From: [Mycobacterium] vasticus
GTDB taxonomy: Bacteria > Actinomycetota > Actinomycetes > Mycobacteriales > Mycobacteriaceae
Direction: 5' to 3'
Assembly (NCBI RefSeq): GCF_020181595.1
Contig: NZ_CP084028.1
Span: 1,771,647 to 1,835,646 of the forward strand
Length of the DNA: 64,000 nucleotides
Shown: positions 53,940 to 62,257 of the stretch, piece by piece
How positions within the stretch are numbered: the first letter of the stretch is position 1
How the letters are laid out: each line of letters starts with the position of its first letter
Made by a program: the position numbers and the translations under genes
Notes under the pieces: generated by a model
Database searches by the model: none
Told to the model about the DNA's origin: nothing
Seen by the model: only the letters and a program-made list of their open reading frames with translations

Positions 53940-54003
53940 CCGCGACCGTGCAGAATCGTCCGGTCCCACGTGGGTTTTGGCGGACATTTCCGCACGGTCG
54001 CGG
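53940..54003. repeat. Dispersed palindromic intergenic element, copy 3
   Basis: 64-bp hairpin with perfect 12-bp arms CCGCGACCGTGC (53940-53951) and GCACGGTCGCGG (53992-54003), and an inner palindrome CCCACGTGGG. It lies between ahpE and the tRNA-Val gene. CGTCCGG and the right arm match copy 1 at 34981. Confidence 0.8.
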
Positions 54004-54056
54004 AGGGTTGGGAATTTTGGGCGTGGGCGCACGTCCGGGTAACCTGCCCCAGGCAG

Positions 54057-54131
54057 GGGCGCGTAGCTCAGGGGTAGAGCTCTGGTTTTACACACCAGCG
54101 GTCGGCGGTTCGAAACCGTCCGCGCCCACCA
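54057..54131 (+). tRNA. tRNA-Val (anticodon UAC)
   Basis: A complete cloverleaf of 72 nt plus an encoded CCA. The acceptor is GGGCGCG/CGCGCCC, the D stem GCTC/GAGC, and the anticodon stem CTGGT/ACCAG with loop TTTACAC (anticodon TAC, T33 present). The T stem is GGCGG/CCGTC with TTCGAAA. It reads valine codon GTA. There is no integrase next to it. Confidence 0.93.
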
Positions 54132-54142
54132 GGAAACGGCAC

Positions 54143-54271
54143 TCAGTGTGAGTGATCGTGACCCGCATCCTCTTGCCCCGCCTGGTGGACGTGCGGGTGG
54201 CTGTGCACCGTCCCGTCGGCGTGGGTGTGCTCGTGGGTGTGCTCGACCTGGTCGTGATTGTGGTGCGACAT
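54143..54271 (-). CDS. Small histidine-rich peptide (42 aa), putative metal-binding
   Basis: 42 residues, 14 of them His (HEHTHADG, HSHPHVHQ and a final GHDHSH), plus acidic residues and no cysteine. ATG 54271 has AGGAG 6 nt upstream; an upstream ATG at 54277 overlaps the arsR stop (ATGA). It is translationally coupled to an ArsR/SmtB-type metal sensor, so it probably buffers or stores a divalent metal such as zinc, nickel or cobalt. This is not related to any named family I know. It is too short for standard gene prediction and was found by reading past the regulator's stop. Confidence 0.7.
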   Translation of the reverse strand: MSHHNHDQVEHTHEHTHADGTVHSHPHVHQAGQEDAGHDHSH

Positions 54272-54273
54272 AT

Positions 54274-54657
54274 TCATCTCCTTTGTTCGATACTGCGTTG
54301 ACCTACGGCTGTAGCGGCTCGGTGATGCGGCGGCACCCCGGGGCCCGCGTGCTCGGCATTGAAGACGGCATCGGTGACCAGCTGGCAGATGTGCTCGTTC
54401 TCCATGCTGTAGAAGACCGTGGTGCCCTCCCGGCGGGTGCGTACCAGCCGCGCCATCCGTAGCTTCGCCAGGTGCTGGGAGACCGAGGGGGCCGGTTTGC
54501 CGACGTGCTCGGCGAGCTCGTTGACCGACATCTCCCGGCTGGTCAGGGCCCACAGCACCTGCACCCGGGTGGGGTCGGCCAGCATCCGGAACACTTCGAC
54601 GATCAGGCCGACCTGGTCGTCGGGGAGACGTCCGGTTGCACCACTATCTGCATGCAT
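54274..54657 (-). CDS. ArsR/SmtB-family metal-responsive repressor
   Basis: 127 residues from ATG 54657. The frame is open to ATG 54675, but that codon is upstream of the -10 box. Winged helix: MSVNELAEHVGKPAPSVSQHLAKL, then a wing RTRREGTTVFY. The last helix NEHICQLVTDAVFNAEH aligns with NmtR/SmtB, but Asn replaces the first metal Asp and also the first His of the second pair. Two His and a Cys remain, plus PHH further on. The operator at 54645-54666 and the downstream His-rich peptide point to control of metal handling. Confidence 0.85.
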   Translation of the reverse strand: MHADSGATGRLPDDQVGLIVEVFRMLADPTRVQVLWALTSREMSVNELAEHVGKPAPSVSQHLAKLRMARLVRTRREGTTVFYSMENEHICQLVTDAVFNAEHAGPGVPPHHRAATAVGQRSIEQRR

Positions 54658-54666
54658 ACGCAGATA
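54645..54666. promoter_or_regulatory. ArsR-type operator over the arsR start
   Basis: Perfect inverted repeat TATCTGC-N8-GCAGATA covering the arsR start codon and part of the TATTAT -10 box (54664-54669). The -10 is 6 nt before ATG 54657, as in a leaderless promoter, with TTGACA upstream on the minus strand (19-bp spacer). It suits a repressor that releases on metal binding. Confidence 0.7.
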
Positions 54667-54753
54667 ATAAGTCATGGGGTGGGCGGGGTGTCAACCCCCG
54701 GCTCGTGGGTAGTGTCCAGCGGCAGGCCGTCAGCCCAACAGCGGAGGTAACCC

Positions 54754-56346
54754 ATGTCGACGCAGTCCATGCGCCAGCCCATCCATTCCGGGCATCTGAC
54801 CGTGGGTGCGCTCAAGCGCAACAAGGACAATCCGGTGCTGTTCCTGGGCGACACCACGTTGACCGGCGGCCAGCTCGCCGAGCGCATCAGCCAGTACATC
54901 CAGGCATTCGAGTCGCTGGGCGCCGAGACCGTCGGCCTGTTGTCGCTGAACCGTCCCGAGGTGCTGATGATCATCGGCGCCGGCCAGATCCGGGGCTACC
55001 GGCGCACCGCACTGCACCCGCTGGGATCGCTCGACGACCATGCCTACGTGCTGACCGACGCCGCCGTCAGCGCGCTGATCATCGACCCCACCCCGGCATT
55101 CGTCGAGCGCGCGCTGGGCCTGCTGGAGAAGGTGCCGACCCTGCGGCAGGTGCTGACGATCGGGCCGGTGCCCCCCGAGCTCGAAGGCAAGGCCATCGAC
55201 CTGGCCGCGCAGGCGGCCCAGTTCGACCCGCAGCCGCTGGTGGCCGCCGACCTGCCGGGCGATCACATCGGCGGCCTCACCTACACCGGAGGCACCACCG
55301 GCAAGCCCAAGGGCGTCATCGGCACGGTCTCGTCCATCACCGCGATGACGACGATCCAGCTCGCCGAGTGGGAATGGCCGGAGCACCCGAAGTTCCTGAT
55401 GTGCACCCCGCTGTCGCACGCGGGCGCGGCGTTCTTCGTGCCGACGGTGGTCAAGGGCGGCCAACTGGTGGTGCTGACCAAGTTCGATCCGGCCGAAGTG
55501 CTGCGGGTCATCGAGGAGCAGAAGATCACCGCCACCATGCTGGTTCCCTCGATGATCTACGCGCTGATGGATCATCCGGATTCGCATACCCGCGATCTGT
55601 CTTCGCTGGAGACGGTCTACTACGGCGCCTCGGCGATGAACCCCGTCCGGCTCCGGGAGGCCATCGATCGGTTCGGCCCGATCTTCGCCCAGTACTACGG
55701 TCAGTCCGAGGCTCCGATGGTGATCACCTACCTGGCCAAGGGCGATCACGACGCGAAGCGACTCACCTCCTGCGGTCGCCCGACGCTGTTCGCCCAGGTG
55801 GCGTTGCTCGGCGACGACGGCATGCCGGTCGCCCAGGGTGAGGTCGGCGAGATCTGCGTGGCGGGGCCGCTGGTGTCGGGCGGCTATTGGAAACTGCCGG
55901 AGGCCACCGCCGACACCTTCTCCGGCGGCTGGATGCACACCGGCGACTTGGCCCGCGAGGACGAAGACGGCTTCTACTACATCGTGGACCGCACCAAGGA
56001 CATGATCGTCACCGGCGGCTTCAACGTCTTCCCCCGCGAGGTCGAGGACGTCATCGCCGAGCACCCGTCGGTGGCGCAGGTGTGTGTGATCGGAACCCCC
56101 GACGAGAAGTGGGGCGAGGCCGTGACCGCGATCGTGGTGCTGCGTCCGGGTGCCGACGCCGACGACGCCGCGGTGGCCGCGATGACGGCCGAGATCCAGT
56201 CCGCGGTCAAGGAACGCAAGGGTTCGGTCCAGTCGCCCAAGCAGGTCATCATCGCCGAATCGGTGCCGGTGACCGCGCTGGGCAAGCCGGACAAGAAGGC
56301 GCTGCGTGCCCAGTTCTGGTCCGGCTCAGAACGTTCCGTCGGCTGA
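54754..56346 (+). CDS. fadD8: Fatty-acid-CoA ligase (FadD8-like)
   Basis: 530 residues from ATG 54754, with GGAGG at close range. ANL motifs: TYTGGTTGKPKGVIG (P-loop) near 180, YYGQSEAP, GGWMHTGDLAREDEDGFYYIVDRTKDMIVTG (quoted in parts), and the catalytic Lys in LGKPDKKALR. It activates a carboxylic acid to acyl-CoA. Its resemblance to FadD8 (Rv0551c) is from memory and moderate. It stands alone, divergent from the ArsR cassette. Confidence 0.78.
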   Translation: MSTQSMRQPIHSGHLTVGALKRNKDNPVLFLGDTTLTGGQLAERISQYIQAFESLGAETVGLLSLNRPEVLMIIGAGQIRGYRRTALHPLGSLDDHAYVLTDAAVSALIIDPTPAFVERALGLLEKVPTLRQVLTIGPVPPELEGKAIDLAAQAAQFDPQPLVAADLPGDHIGGLTYTGGTTGKPKGVIGTVSSITAMTTIQLAEWEWPEHPKFLMCTPLSHAGAAFFVPTVVKGGQLVVLTKFDPAEVLRVIEEQKITATMLVPSMIYALMDHPDSHTRDLSSLETVYYGASAMNPVRLREAIDRFGPIFAQYYGQSEAPMVITYLAKGDHDAKRLTSCGRPTLFAQVALLGDDGMPVAQGEVGEICVAGPLVSGGYWKLPEATADTFSGGWMHTGDLAREDEDGFYYIVDRTKDMIVTGGFNVFPREVEDVIAEHPSVAQVCVIGTPDEKWGEAVTAIVVLRPGADADDAAVAAMTAEIQSAVKERKGSVQSPKQVIIAESVPVTALGKPDKKALRAQFWSGSERSVG

Positions 56347-56348
56347 GG

Positions 56349-57212
56349 TCACCCCAGCGCGGCGGCCAGCTGCCGCCACTGCTCCCGCGGGAAGGCATTC
56401 GGGTTCTCATCCAGTAGCTGCACGCACACGTGGTCGGCCCCGGCGTCCCGGTGCCCGGCGATCCGGGCGACGACGTCCTGTGGGCTGCCCCAGGCGATGA
56501 TCGCGTCGAACAACCGATCGCTGACATGCGCGATGTCGTCTTCGGAGAACCCTGAGCGCATCAGGTTGTTGGCGTAGTTGGGCAACCCGAGGTAGGTCTT
56601 GAGCCAGCCGGTGCCGATCGCGCGGGCCTGCTCGCGGTCGGCGCACAGGATCGCGGTCTGCTCGGGTGCCAGCAGCGGCCCGGTGCCCAGCTGCTCGCGG
56701 GCGTACCGGGTGTGTTCGGGGGTGGTCAGGTAGGGGTGGGCGCCGCGGCTGCGGTCGGCGGCCAGCCGCAGCATCTTCGGGCCGAGTGCGGCCAGCACCC
56801 GGGACTGCACCGGAACGGGCTTCTCGGCGGCATCCAGGCCATCGAGGAAGGTGCTCATCGCCCGCAACGGCCGGCGGTACCGCCCGGGATCACCCGCGTC
56901 CACCAGCGGGGCATGGCTGACGCCGATCCCCATCAGGAACCGGTCACCGTGCTTGGCGGTCAGCGCCGCGAAAGACGCCGCCACATCGGCCGGGGTGTGC
57001 ATCCACAGGTTCAGGATGCCGGTGGCGATCACCGTGTTTCGGGTGGCGGCCAGCAGATTGCCGACCGCGTCGAACACCGGCCCGCCCACATCGGGAATCC
57101 ACAGCGCACTGTAGCCCAGCTCCTCGCACTCGGCGGCCGCGTCGGCGGCTTCGCCCTGGTCGCCGTAGCGCAGCGGCGCGCTCCAGATCCCCACACCCGA
57201 GATGTTCACCAT
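56349..57212 (-). CDS. LLM-type F420-dependent oxidoreductase
   Basis: 287 residues from ATG 57212; the longer frame to 57422 lies in the SURF1 gene. A luciferase-like monooxygenase barrel: N-terminal GVGIWSAPLRYGDQGEA, then AAECEELGYSALWIPD, with GDRFLMGIGVSH in the middle. In mycobacteria such proteins usually use F420 rather than FMN. Its stop is 2 bp from the convergent FadD stop. The substrate is unknown. Confidence 0.83.
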   Translation of the reverse strand: MVNISGVGIWSAPLRYGDQGEAADAAAECEELGYSALWIPDVGGPVFDAVGNLLAATRNTVIATGILNLWMHTPADVAASFAALTAKHGDRFLMGIGVSHAPLVDAGDPGRYRRPLRAMSTFLDGLDAAEKPVPVQSRVLAALGPKMLRLAADRSRGAHPYLTTPEHTRYAREQLGTGPLLAPEQTAILCADREQARAIGTGWLKTYLGLPNYANNLMRSGFSEDDIAHVSDRLFDAIIAWGSPQDVVARIAGHRDAGADHVCVQLLDENPNAFPREQWRQLAAALG

Positions 57213-57247
57213 GGCCCCAGGATGGCACAGCCCGCGCAACCGGTGTG

Positions 57248-58084
57248 CTAGCGGCGCCGTCCGTACCGATCGGCGAGCTTCTGCTCGACCGTCATCGGCG
57301 GTGCCGGCTCGTCGGCCGCGGTCCCGCCCTCGCCTTCGGAGCGCTCCGCCCGGCGGGCCCGCAGCTCGGCGAACGCGAAGTAGCCCAGGCCGATAGGCGC
57401 CAGGATTCCGAATGCGATCCACTGGATTCCGTAGGACAAGAACGGCCCGGCGTCGCGGCGCGGCAGTGCGATCACACCCAGCCCGCCCGGTTGGTCATCG
57501 ACCAACTGTAGGTAGGAACCGGTCAAAGCCACCTTGGTCAACGCCGCGATCTGATCGGTGTTGATCGAGTAGACCTGATGAAAACCGTTCTCGGTGAAGG
57601 GATTCTTGCCCGGAACCGCCGGTTGCGAGTCCCGCAGCCGGGCGGTGACGGTGACCTCGTCGGCCGGTGGTGTGGGTATCTCCGGTATGCGGGTGCCGCC
57701 GTCGTCGGTGCGCACGAAGCCCCGGTTCACCAGCACCGTGGGCCCGCCGGTGACCGCGAACGGTGTCAGAACCTCATAGGCCGGGACTCCGTCGATCACT
57801 CGCAGTCGCGCCAGCACCTGCGCCTCGGGCAGGTAGTGGCCGCGCGCGGTCACCGGCCGCCACTGCTCCTCCGGTGCCGACGAATCCTGATGGGCCAGAA
57901 GCGTTGTCACCGGCACGGGTTCGGCAGTCAGGGCGTGTTCGAGTTGGCTGTTGGCCCGCGACGTGGTGGTGTTCTTGCCCAACTGCCACGGCGCCAGCAC
58001 GGTGAAGCACAGATACGCGAAGGCCAGCACCACCGCCGCCAGAGCCAGCCAGCTCGGACGCAGCAGGAACGCCAGCCGGCGCAT
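57248..58084 (-). CDS. SURF1-family cytochrome oxidase assembly protein
   Basis: 278 residues from ATG 58084, overlapping the ptpA stop by one base. Membrane helices are near the start (LAAVVLAFAYLCFTVLAPWQL) and near the end (WIAFGILAPIGLGYFAF), with an exported domain between them. VLVNRGFV and the SYGIQW motif are typical of SURF1, which helps assemble cytochrome c oxidase. It corresponds to Rv2235 of M. tuberculosis by position. The C-terminus is charged and cytosolic. Confidence 0.88.
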   Translation of the reverse strand: MRRLAFLLRPSWLALAAVVLAFAYLCFTVLAPWQLGKNTTTSRANSQLEHALTAEPVPVTTLLAHQDSSAPEEQWRPVTARGHYLPEAQVLARLRVIDGVPAYEVLTPFAVTGGPTVLVNRGFVRTDDGGTRIPEIPTPPADEVTVTARLRDSQPAVPGKNPFTENGFHQVYSINTDQIAALTKVALTGSYLQLVDDQPGGLGVIALPRRDAGPFLSYGIQWIAFGILAPIGLGYFAFAELRARRAERSEGEGGTAADEPAPPMTVEQKLADRYGRRR

Positions 58085-58563
58085 CAGCCCAACCGCTCGT
58101 CGACCCAGGCGTGCAGACCGGGTAGGGCTGCCGAGATGACGGTGAACGACTCCTCGAAATCCTCCAGGCCGCCGTAATACGGGTCGTCGACGTCGGGGGC
58201 GACCGCGCCCGAGCGCGGGTCGAAGGATCGCAGCATTCGGATCCGCTCGGCCGGCGCACCGAGATCCTGCAACAGCCGGATGTGGTTGCGGGCCAATGCC
58301 ACCACCAGGTCGGCGGCCGCGTGATCGTCGCCGAACTGTGCGGCGAAGTGGTCGGTGGGGTAGCCGTGGGCGCGCAGCACCCGGTTGGTGCGCTCGTCGG
58401 CACCCTTGCCGATGTGCCAGTCGGCGGTGCCGGCACTGCTCACCCGCACCGCGGCGCCCAGGCCCCGTCCGGTGATCTGATGGGCGAACATCTTCTCGGC
58501 CATCGGCGAGCGGCAGATGTTGCCGGTGCACACGAACGTCACGTGCAGGAGCAGGTCAGACAC
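58084..58563 (-). CDS. ptpA: Low-molecular-weight protein tyrosine phosphatase PtpA
   Basis: 159 residues from GTG 58563. The P-loop [10 protein letters not shown] contains nucleophile Cys12 and Arg18; the general acid Asp is in VDDPYYGG. PtpA of M. tuberculosis is secreted and blocks macrophage phagosome acidification. Here the same sequence probably serves a related or internal role. It overlaps ptkA upstream by 8 bp and SURF1 downstream by 1 bp, so the three are coupled. Confidence 0.93.
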   Translation of the reverse strand: MSDLLLHVTFVCTGNICRSPMAEKMFAHQITGRGLGAAVRVSSAGTADWHIGKGADERTNRVLRAHGYPTDHFAAQFGDDHAAADLVVALARNHIRLLQDLGAPAERIRMLRSFDPRSGAVAPDVDDPYYGGLEDFEESFTVISAALPGLHAWVDERLG

Positions 58564-59209
58564 CGAGCACCTCGCGAAGTTCGGCGATGTCGTCGACCCG
58601 GGTCGTCGCGGCATCGATGGCATCATCTCGCCCGTAACCCCAGCCGACCAGGACGGTGTCGATGCCGTGCGCGGCCGCACCGTCGGCGTCGTGCCGTCGG
58701 TCGCCGACCATCAGCACTCGCTCGGGCAGGGGTTCCAACTGTTGAAGGGCGTGGGCCACGACGTCGGACTTCGTCGCGCGGGTGCCGTCGACGCTGGCGC
58801 CGGCGACCACCTCGAAGAACCCGCCGAGCCCGAAATGGGCCAGGATCTTGCGTGCGGTCGGCTCGGCCTTGGAGGTGGCCACCGCCAGCCGGACCCCGGC
58901 GGCAAGCAGGTCTTCCAGCAGCGGCACGATCCCGTCAAAGACGCTGTTCATCGCCCAGCCTCGGGTGGTGTAGTCGGCCCGGTAGGCGGCTATCGCGGCC
59001 TCGGCCTGATCACCCAGGCCCATCGCGGCAAGCGTGTGGTGCATCGGCGGGCCGACCAGTCGCTGCGCCAGATCGCCCCCGGGCACCGGCGCGCCGATAT
59101 GCGCCAGTGCGTGGCGGAAGCTGGCGACGATCCCGGCTGCCGAGTCGGTCAGGGTGCCGTCCAGGTCGAAGATGACCAGTTCGGCGACATCGGTGGTAGT
59201 GCGCGTCAC
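58556..59209 (-). CDS. ptkA: HAD-superfamily protein, PtkA tyrosine kinase homologue
   Basis: 217 residues from GTG 59209. HAD motifs: [12 protein letters not shown] (Asp15, Asp17), [10 protein letters not shown], and [15 protein letters not shown]. tuberculosis PtkA (Rv2232) is reported as a tyrosine kinase that phosphorylates PtpA. It has a longer, disordered N-terminus of about 70 extra residues that is absent here. The gene is coupled to ptpA. The fold is that of a phosphoglycolate-phosphatase-like HAD enzyme, and either activity is possible. Confidence 0.9.
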   Translation of the reverse strand: MTRTTTDVAELVIFDLDGTLTDSAAGIVASFRHALAHIGAPVPGGDLAQRLVGPPMHHTLAAMGLGDQAEAAIAAYRADYTTRGWAMNSVFDGIVPLLEDLLAAGVRLAVATSKAEPTARKILAHFGLGGFFEVVAGASVDGTRATKSDVVAHALQQLEPLPERVLMVGDRRHDADGAAAHGIDTVLVGWGYGRDDAIDAATTRVDDIAELREVLGV

Positions 59210-59269
59210 GAGCCCATTGTCCCCGACGCGCCCGGTGCGGTTGCCAGGTGGCGCACTACTGTTGCACGG

Positions 59270-60403
59270 GTGACTGCGCGGCTGACTGACGTCATCGACG
59301 TCCTGGATGCTGCCTACCCGCCGCAATTGGCCAGCAGCTGGGATTCGGTGGGGCTGGTGTGCGGGGACCCCGACGACGTGGTGGGCTCGGTGACGATCGC
59401 AGTGGACGCCACCGCGGCCGTGGTCGGCGAGGTGCCGGACGGCGGCCTGCTGCTGGCGCATCACCCACTGTTGCTGCGCGGCGTGGACACCGTGGCCGCG
59501 AGTACCCCCAAGGGGTCCCTGATACATCGGCTGATTCGCTCCGGGCGTTCGCTGTTCACCGCGCACACCAATGCCGACGCCGCCTCGCCCGGGGTGTCGG
59601 ACGCACTGGCGCAGACCCTCGGGCTGACCGTGCGGGCCGTGCTGGACCCGGCGGCCGCCGAACCGGACACCGACAAGTGGGTGATCTACGTCCCCGCCGA
59701 GCACGCCGACGCGGTGCGGGCCGCGGTGTTCGCGGCCGGCGCCGGAGCGATCGGCGATTATTCGCAGTGCAGTTGGAACACGACCGGTATCGGCCAGTTC
59801 CTGCCCGGCCAGGCCGCGATGCCCGCGATCGGTCGCGCCGGTGTTGTGGAGCAGGTCAGCGAGCAGCGCATCGAGGTGGTGGCGCCGGCCCGCGCGCGCG
59901 GCCGGATCCATGCGGCGATGCAGTCGGCGCATCCTTACGAGGAGCCGGCCTTCGACATCTTCGCGATGCAGCCGTTGCCGGCGGGGGTCGGGATCGGCCG
60001 GATCGGCACCCTGGACTCCCCGGAGCCGCTGAGTGCATTTGTGGCCCGGGTCGCCGAGCGGCTACCGGCGACGACGTGGGGAGTGCGGGCCGCCGGAGAC
60101 CCGGATCTGCCGGTGTCGCGGGTGGCGGTCTGCGGTGGTTCCGGAGATTCACTGTTGGGCGCGGCGGCGACGTCCGACGCCCAGGTCTACCTGACCGCAG
60201 ACCTGCGTCATCATCCGGCCGACGAGCACTCCCGACGCTCAGGGATGGCACTGGTCGACGTGGCGCACTGGGCCAGTGAATACCCGTGGTGCGCACAGGC
60301 CGCCGAGATAATCCGCTCGCATTTCGGCGCCACCCTGCCGGTGCGCGTCAGCGCACTGCGCACCGACCCCTGGAACCTGGCCTGCGAAGGAGAACGGCGA
60401 TGA
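59270..60403 (+). CDS. NIF3-like dinuclear metal protein (Rv2230c-like)
   Basis: 377 residues. NIF3/YbgI-family metal motifs: [31 protein letters not shown], and a late [10 protein letters not shown] and [10 protein letters not shown] dimetal cage is expected, with an inserted CutA-like middle domain (residues about 125-230). GTG 59270 lies 7 nt after TACTGT without a ribosome-binding site. Family function is unclear, though GTP cyclohydrolase-like chemistry is proposed. It is coupled to the next gene by ATGA. Confidence 0.88.
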   Translation: MTARLTDVIDVLDAAYPPQLASSWDSVGLVCGDPDDVVGSVTIAVDATAAVVGEVPDGGLLLAHHPLLLRGVDTVAASTPKGSLIHRLIRSGRSLFTAHTNADAASPGVSDALAQTLGLTVRAVLDPAAAEPDTDKWVIYVPAEHADAVRAAVFAAGAGAIGDYSQCSWNTTGIGQFLPGQAAMPAIGRAGVVEQVSEQRIEVVAPARARGRIHAAMQSAHPYEEPAFDIFAMQPLPAGVGIGRIGTLDSPEPLSAFVARVAERLPATTWGVRAAGDPDLPVSRVAVCGGSGDSLLGAAATSDAQVYLTADLRHHPADEHSRRSGMALVDVAHWASEYPWCAQAAEIIRSHFGATLPVRVSALRTDPWNLACEGERR

Positions 60404-61134
60404 AGGCCGAACTGGCACAGCAGCGTTTACTTCTGGAGTTGGCGGAGCTCGACGTCGAACTGTCCCGGCTGGCGCACCGAGCGGGACATCTCCCCGAGCA
60501 GCAGGACCGTGAGCGCATCCAGGCCGACCACACCGCGGCCGCCGACCGGCTGGCCGCGCTGGAATTGGCGTTGGAGGACCTGGATGCTCAAGCCGGGCGT
60601 CTGGAGTCCGAGATCAATGCGGTGCGTCAGCGCGAGGACCGCGACCGCGCCCTGCTGGATTCGGGGCAGACCCACGCCAAGCAGGTGACCGATCTGCAGC
60701 ACGAACTGGAGACGCTGCAACGGCGCCAATCCAGCCTGGAGGACTCGCTTTTGGAGTTGATGGAGCAGCGCGAGCAGCTTCAGGCCCAGGCCACCTCCGA
60801 GTCGAACGTGGTCGCCGAACTGGAGGCGGAGCTGACCCGGGTGCAACAGAGGCTGGACACAGCCGCGGCGGAGATCGAAACCACCCGCGGGCAGCGTTCC
60901 GCCCGCCGCGACGAGCTGGCCGGCACCGTCGAGGACGAACTGCTGGCGCTCTACGAGCGTCAGCGTGCCTCCGGCGGGATCGGTGCGGGACTGCTGCGCG
61001 GCGGCCAGTGCGGCGCCTGCCGGATCGAGATCGACCGCGGCGAGCTGGCACGGATCTCGGCGGCCCCGCCCGAGGAGGTGCTGCGCTGCACGGAGTGCAG
61101 TGCGATTCTGCTGCGGGTCAAGGACCTCGGATAG
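60400..61134 (+). CDS. Coiled-coil zinc-ribbon protein (Rv2229c-like, CT398 type)
   Basis: 244 residues from ATG 60400 with GAAGGAG upstream. The first 170 residues form a long heptad coiled coil ([20 protein letters not shown]). The C-terminus is a C4 zinc ribbon: [11 protein letters not shown] and [11 protein letters not shown]. Similar proteins (CdsZ/CT398) act as adaptors. It lies between the NIF3-like protein and RNase H/phosphatase, a group conserved in actinobacteria. No enzymatic motif is present. Confidence 0.87.
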   Translation: MKAELAQQRLLLELAELDVELSRLAHRAGHLPEQQDRERIQADHTAAADRLAALELALEDLDAQAGRLESEINAVRQREDRDRALLDSGQTHAKQVTDLQHELETLQRRQSSLEDSLLELMEQREQLQAQATSESNVVAELEAELTRVQQRLDTAAAEIETTRGQRSARRDELAGTVEDELLALYERQRASGGIGAGLLRGGQCGACRIEIDRGELARISAAPPEEVLRCTECSAILLRVKDLG

Positions 61135-61158
61135 TGCGTCGCCGGTGAAGGTCCTGGG

Positions 61159-62250
61159 ATGAAGGTCGTAGTCGAGGCCGACGGCGGGTCGCGCGGCAAT
61201 CCGGGGCCGGCGGGCTACGGAGCGGTGGTGTGGTCGGCGGATCGGGCAGAGGTGCTGGCCGAGGCCAACGAGTCGATCGGGGTGGCCACCAACAACGTCG
61301 CCGAATATCGCGGTCTGATAGCGGGATTGGTCGAGGCGGTCCGGCTGGGTGCCGCCGAGGTCGCGGTGTTCATGGACTCCAAGCTGGTGGTCGAACAGAT
61401 GGCCGGGCGGTGGAAGGTCAAGCATCCCGACCTGATCACGTTGCACACCCAGGCTCGCGGGCTGGCCTCGCAGTTCGACCACGTTCGCTACTCCTGGATT
61501 CCGCGGGAGAAGAACTCGCACGCGGACCGGCTGGCCAACGAGGCGATGGACGCCGCGGCAGGTAAGGAGAAACCCGCGAAGCCCGAGAAGTCTGAAAAGT
61601 CTTTGGCGCCAACGGCGCCCGGTTGGACTGGCGCGGTCGGAACGCCTACCCGGCTGTTGCTGCTGCGGCACGGGCAGACCGAACTGTCGGTGCAGCGACG
61701 CTACTCCGGACGGGGCAACCCACAGCTGACCGACACCGGCCGGGCGCAGGCCGACGCGGCTGCACGCTACCTGGCGCAGCGCGGCGGCATCGCGGCGGTC
61801 ATCAGCTCACCGTTGCAGCGGTGCCGGGAAACGGCAAGTGCGGCAGCGGAACTGCTGCGCCTGGACGTGAACGTCGATGAGGACCTGACCGAAACCGATT
61901 TCGGGGCGTGGGAGGGCCTGACGTTCGCCGAGGCCGCCGAACGCGATCCGGAGTTGCACCGGCGCTGGTTGCGGGACACGTCCGTCGAACCTCCCGGCGG
62001 GGAGAGCTTCGACGCGGTGCAGCAGCGGGTGGTGGCTGCGCGTGACCGGATCGTCGCCGAGCACAACGGTTCCACTGTGTTGGTGGTCTCGCACGTGACG
62101 CCGATCAAGACGATGCTTCGACTGGCGCTCGACGCCGGTCCCGCCATCCTGTACCGGCTGCACCTCGACCTGGCCTCGCTGAGCATCGCCGAGTTCTACG
62201 GCGACGGGCCGGCGTCGGTGCGGCTGGTCAACCAGACCGCCTACCTCTAG
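61159..62250 (+). CDS. Bifunctional RNase HI / histidine phosphatase (Rv2228c-like)
   Basis: 363 residues, two domains. The N-terminal RNase H domain (1-140): EADGGSRGNPGPAG with Asp8, VATNNVAEYRGLIAGL with Glu, MDSKLVV and HADRLANEAMD. A Lys/Glu-rich linker follows (KEKPAKPEKSEKS). The C-terminal histidine phosphatase (170-363) contains LLLRHGQTELS and SHVTPIKTML. In M. tuberculosis the fused protein degrades RNA-DNA hybrids and has an alpha-ribazole phosphatase activity (CobC). It is the last gene of this syntenic block. Confidence 0.93.
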   Translation: MKVVVEADGGSRGNPGPAGYGAVVWSADRAEVLAEANESIGVATNNVAEYRGLIAGLVEAVRLGAAEVAVFMDSKLVVEQMAGRWKVKHPDLITLHTQARGLASQFDHVRYSWIPREKNSHADRLANEAMDAAAGKEKPAKPEKSEKSLAPTAPGWTGAVGTPTRLLLLRHGQTELSVQRRYSGRGNPQLTDTGRAQADAAARYLAQRGGIAAVISSPLQRCRETASAAAELLRLDVNVDEDLTETDFGAWEGLTFAEAAERDPELHRRWLRDTSVEPPGGESFDAVQQRVVAARDRIVAEHNGSTVLVVSHVTPIKTMLRLALDAGPAILYRLHLDLASLSIAEFYGDGPASVRLVNQTAYL

Positions 62251-62257
62251 CCCGCGC

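Noticed and set aside
54057..54131. tRNA-Val as an integration site for a mobile element
   Set aside because: No integrase and no repeat of the tRNA 3' end in the flanking ArsR region; surrounding genes are ordinary.
54658..54675. ATG 54675 as the arsR start
   Set aside because: This codon lies upstream of the TATTAT -10 box, so it would not be in the mRNA started by that promoter.
54730..56064. A 444-codon minus-strand frame over the FadD ligase
   Set aside because: The composition is that of an antisense frame, and the ligase motifs are on the plus strand.
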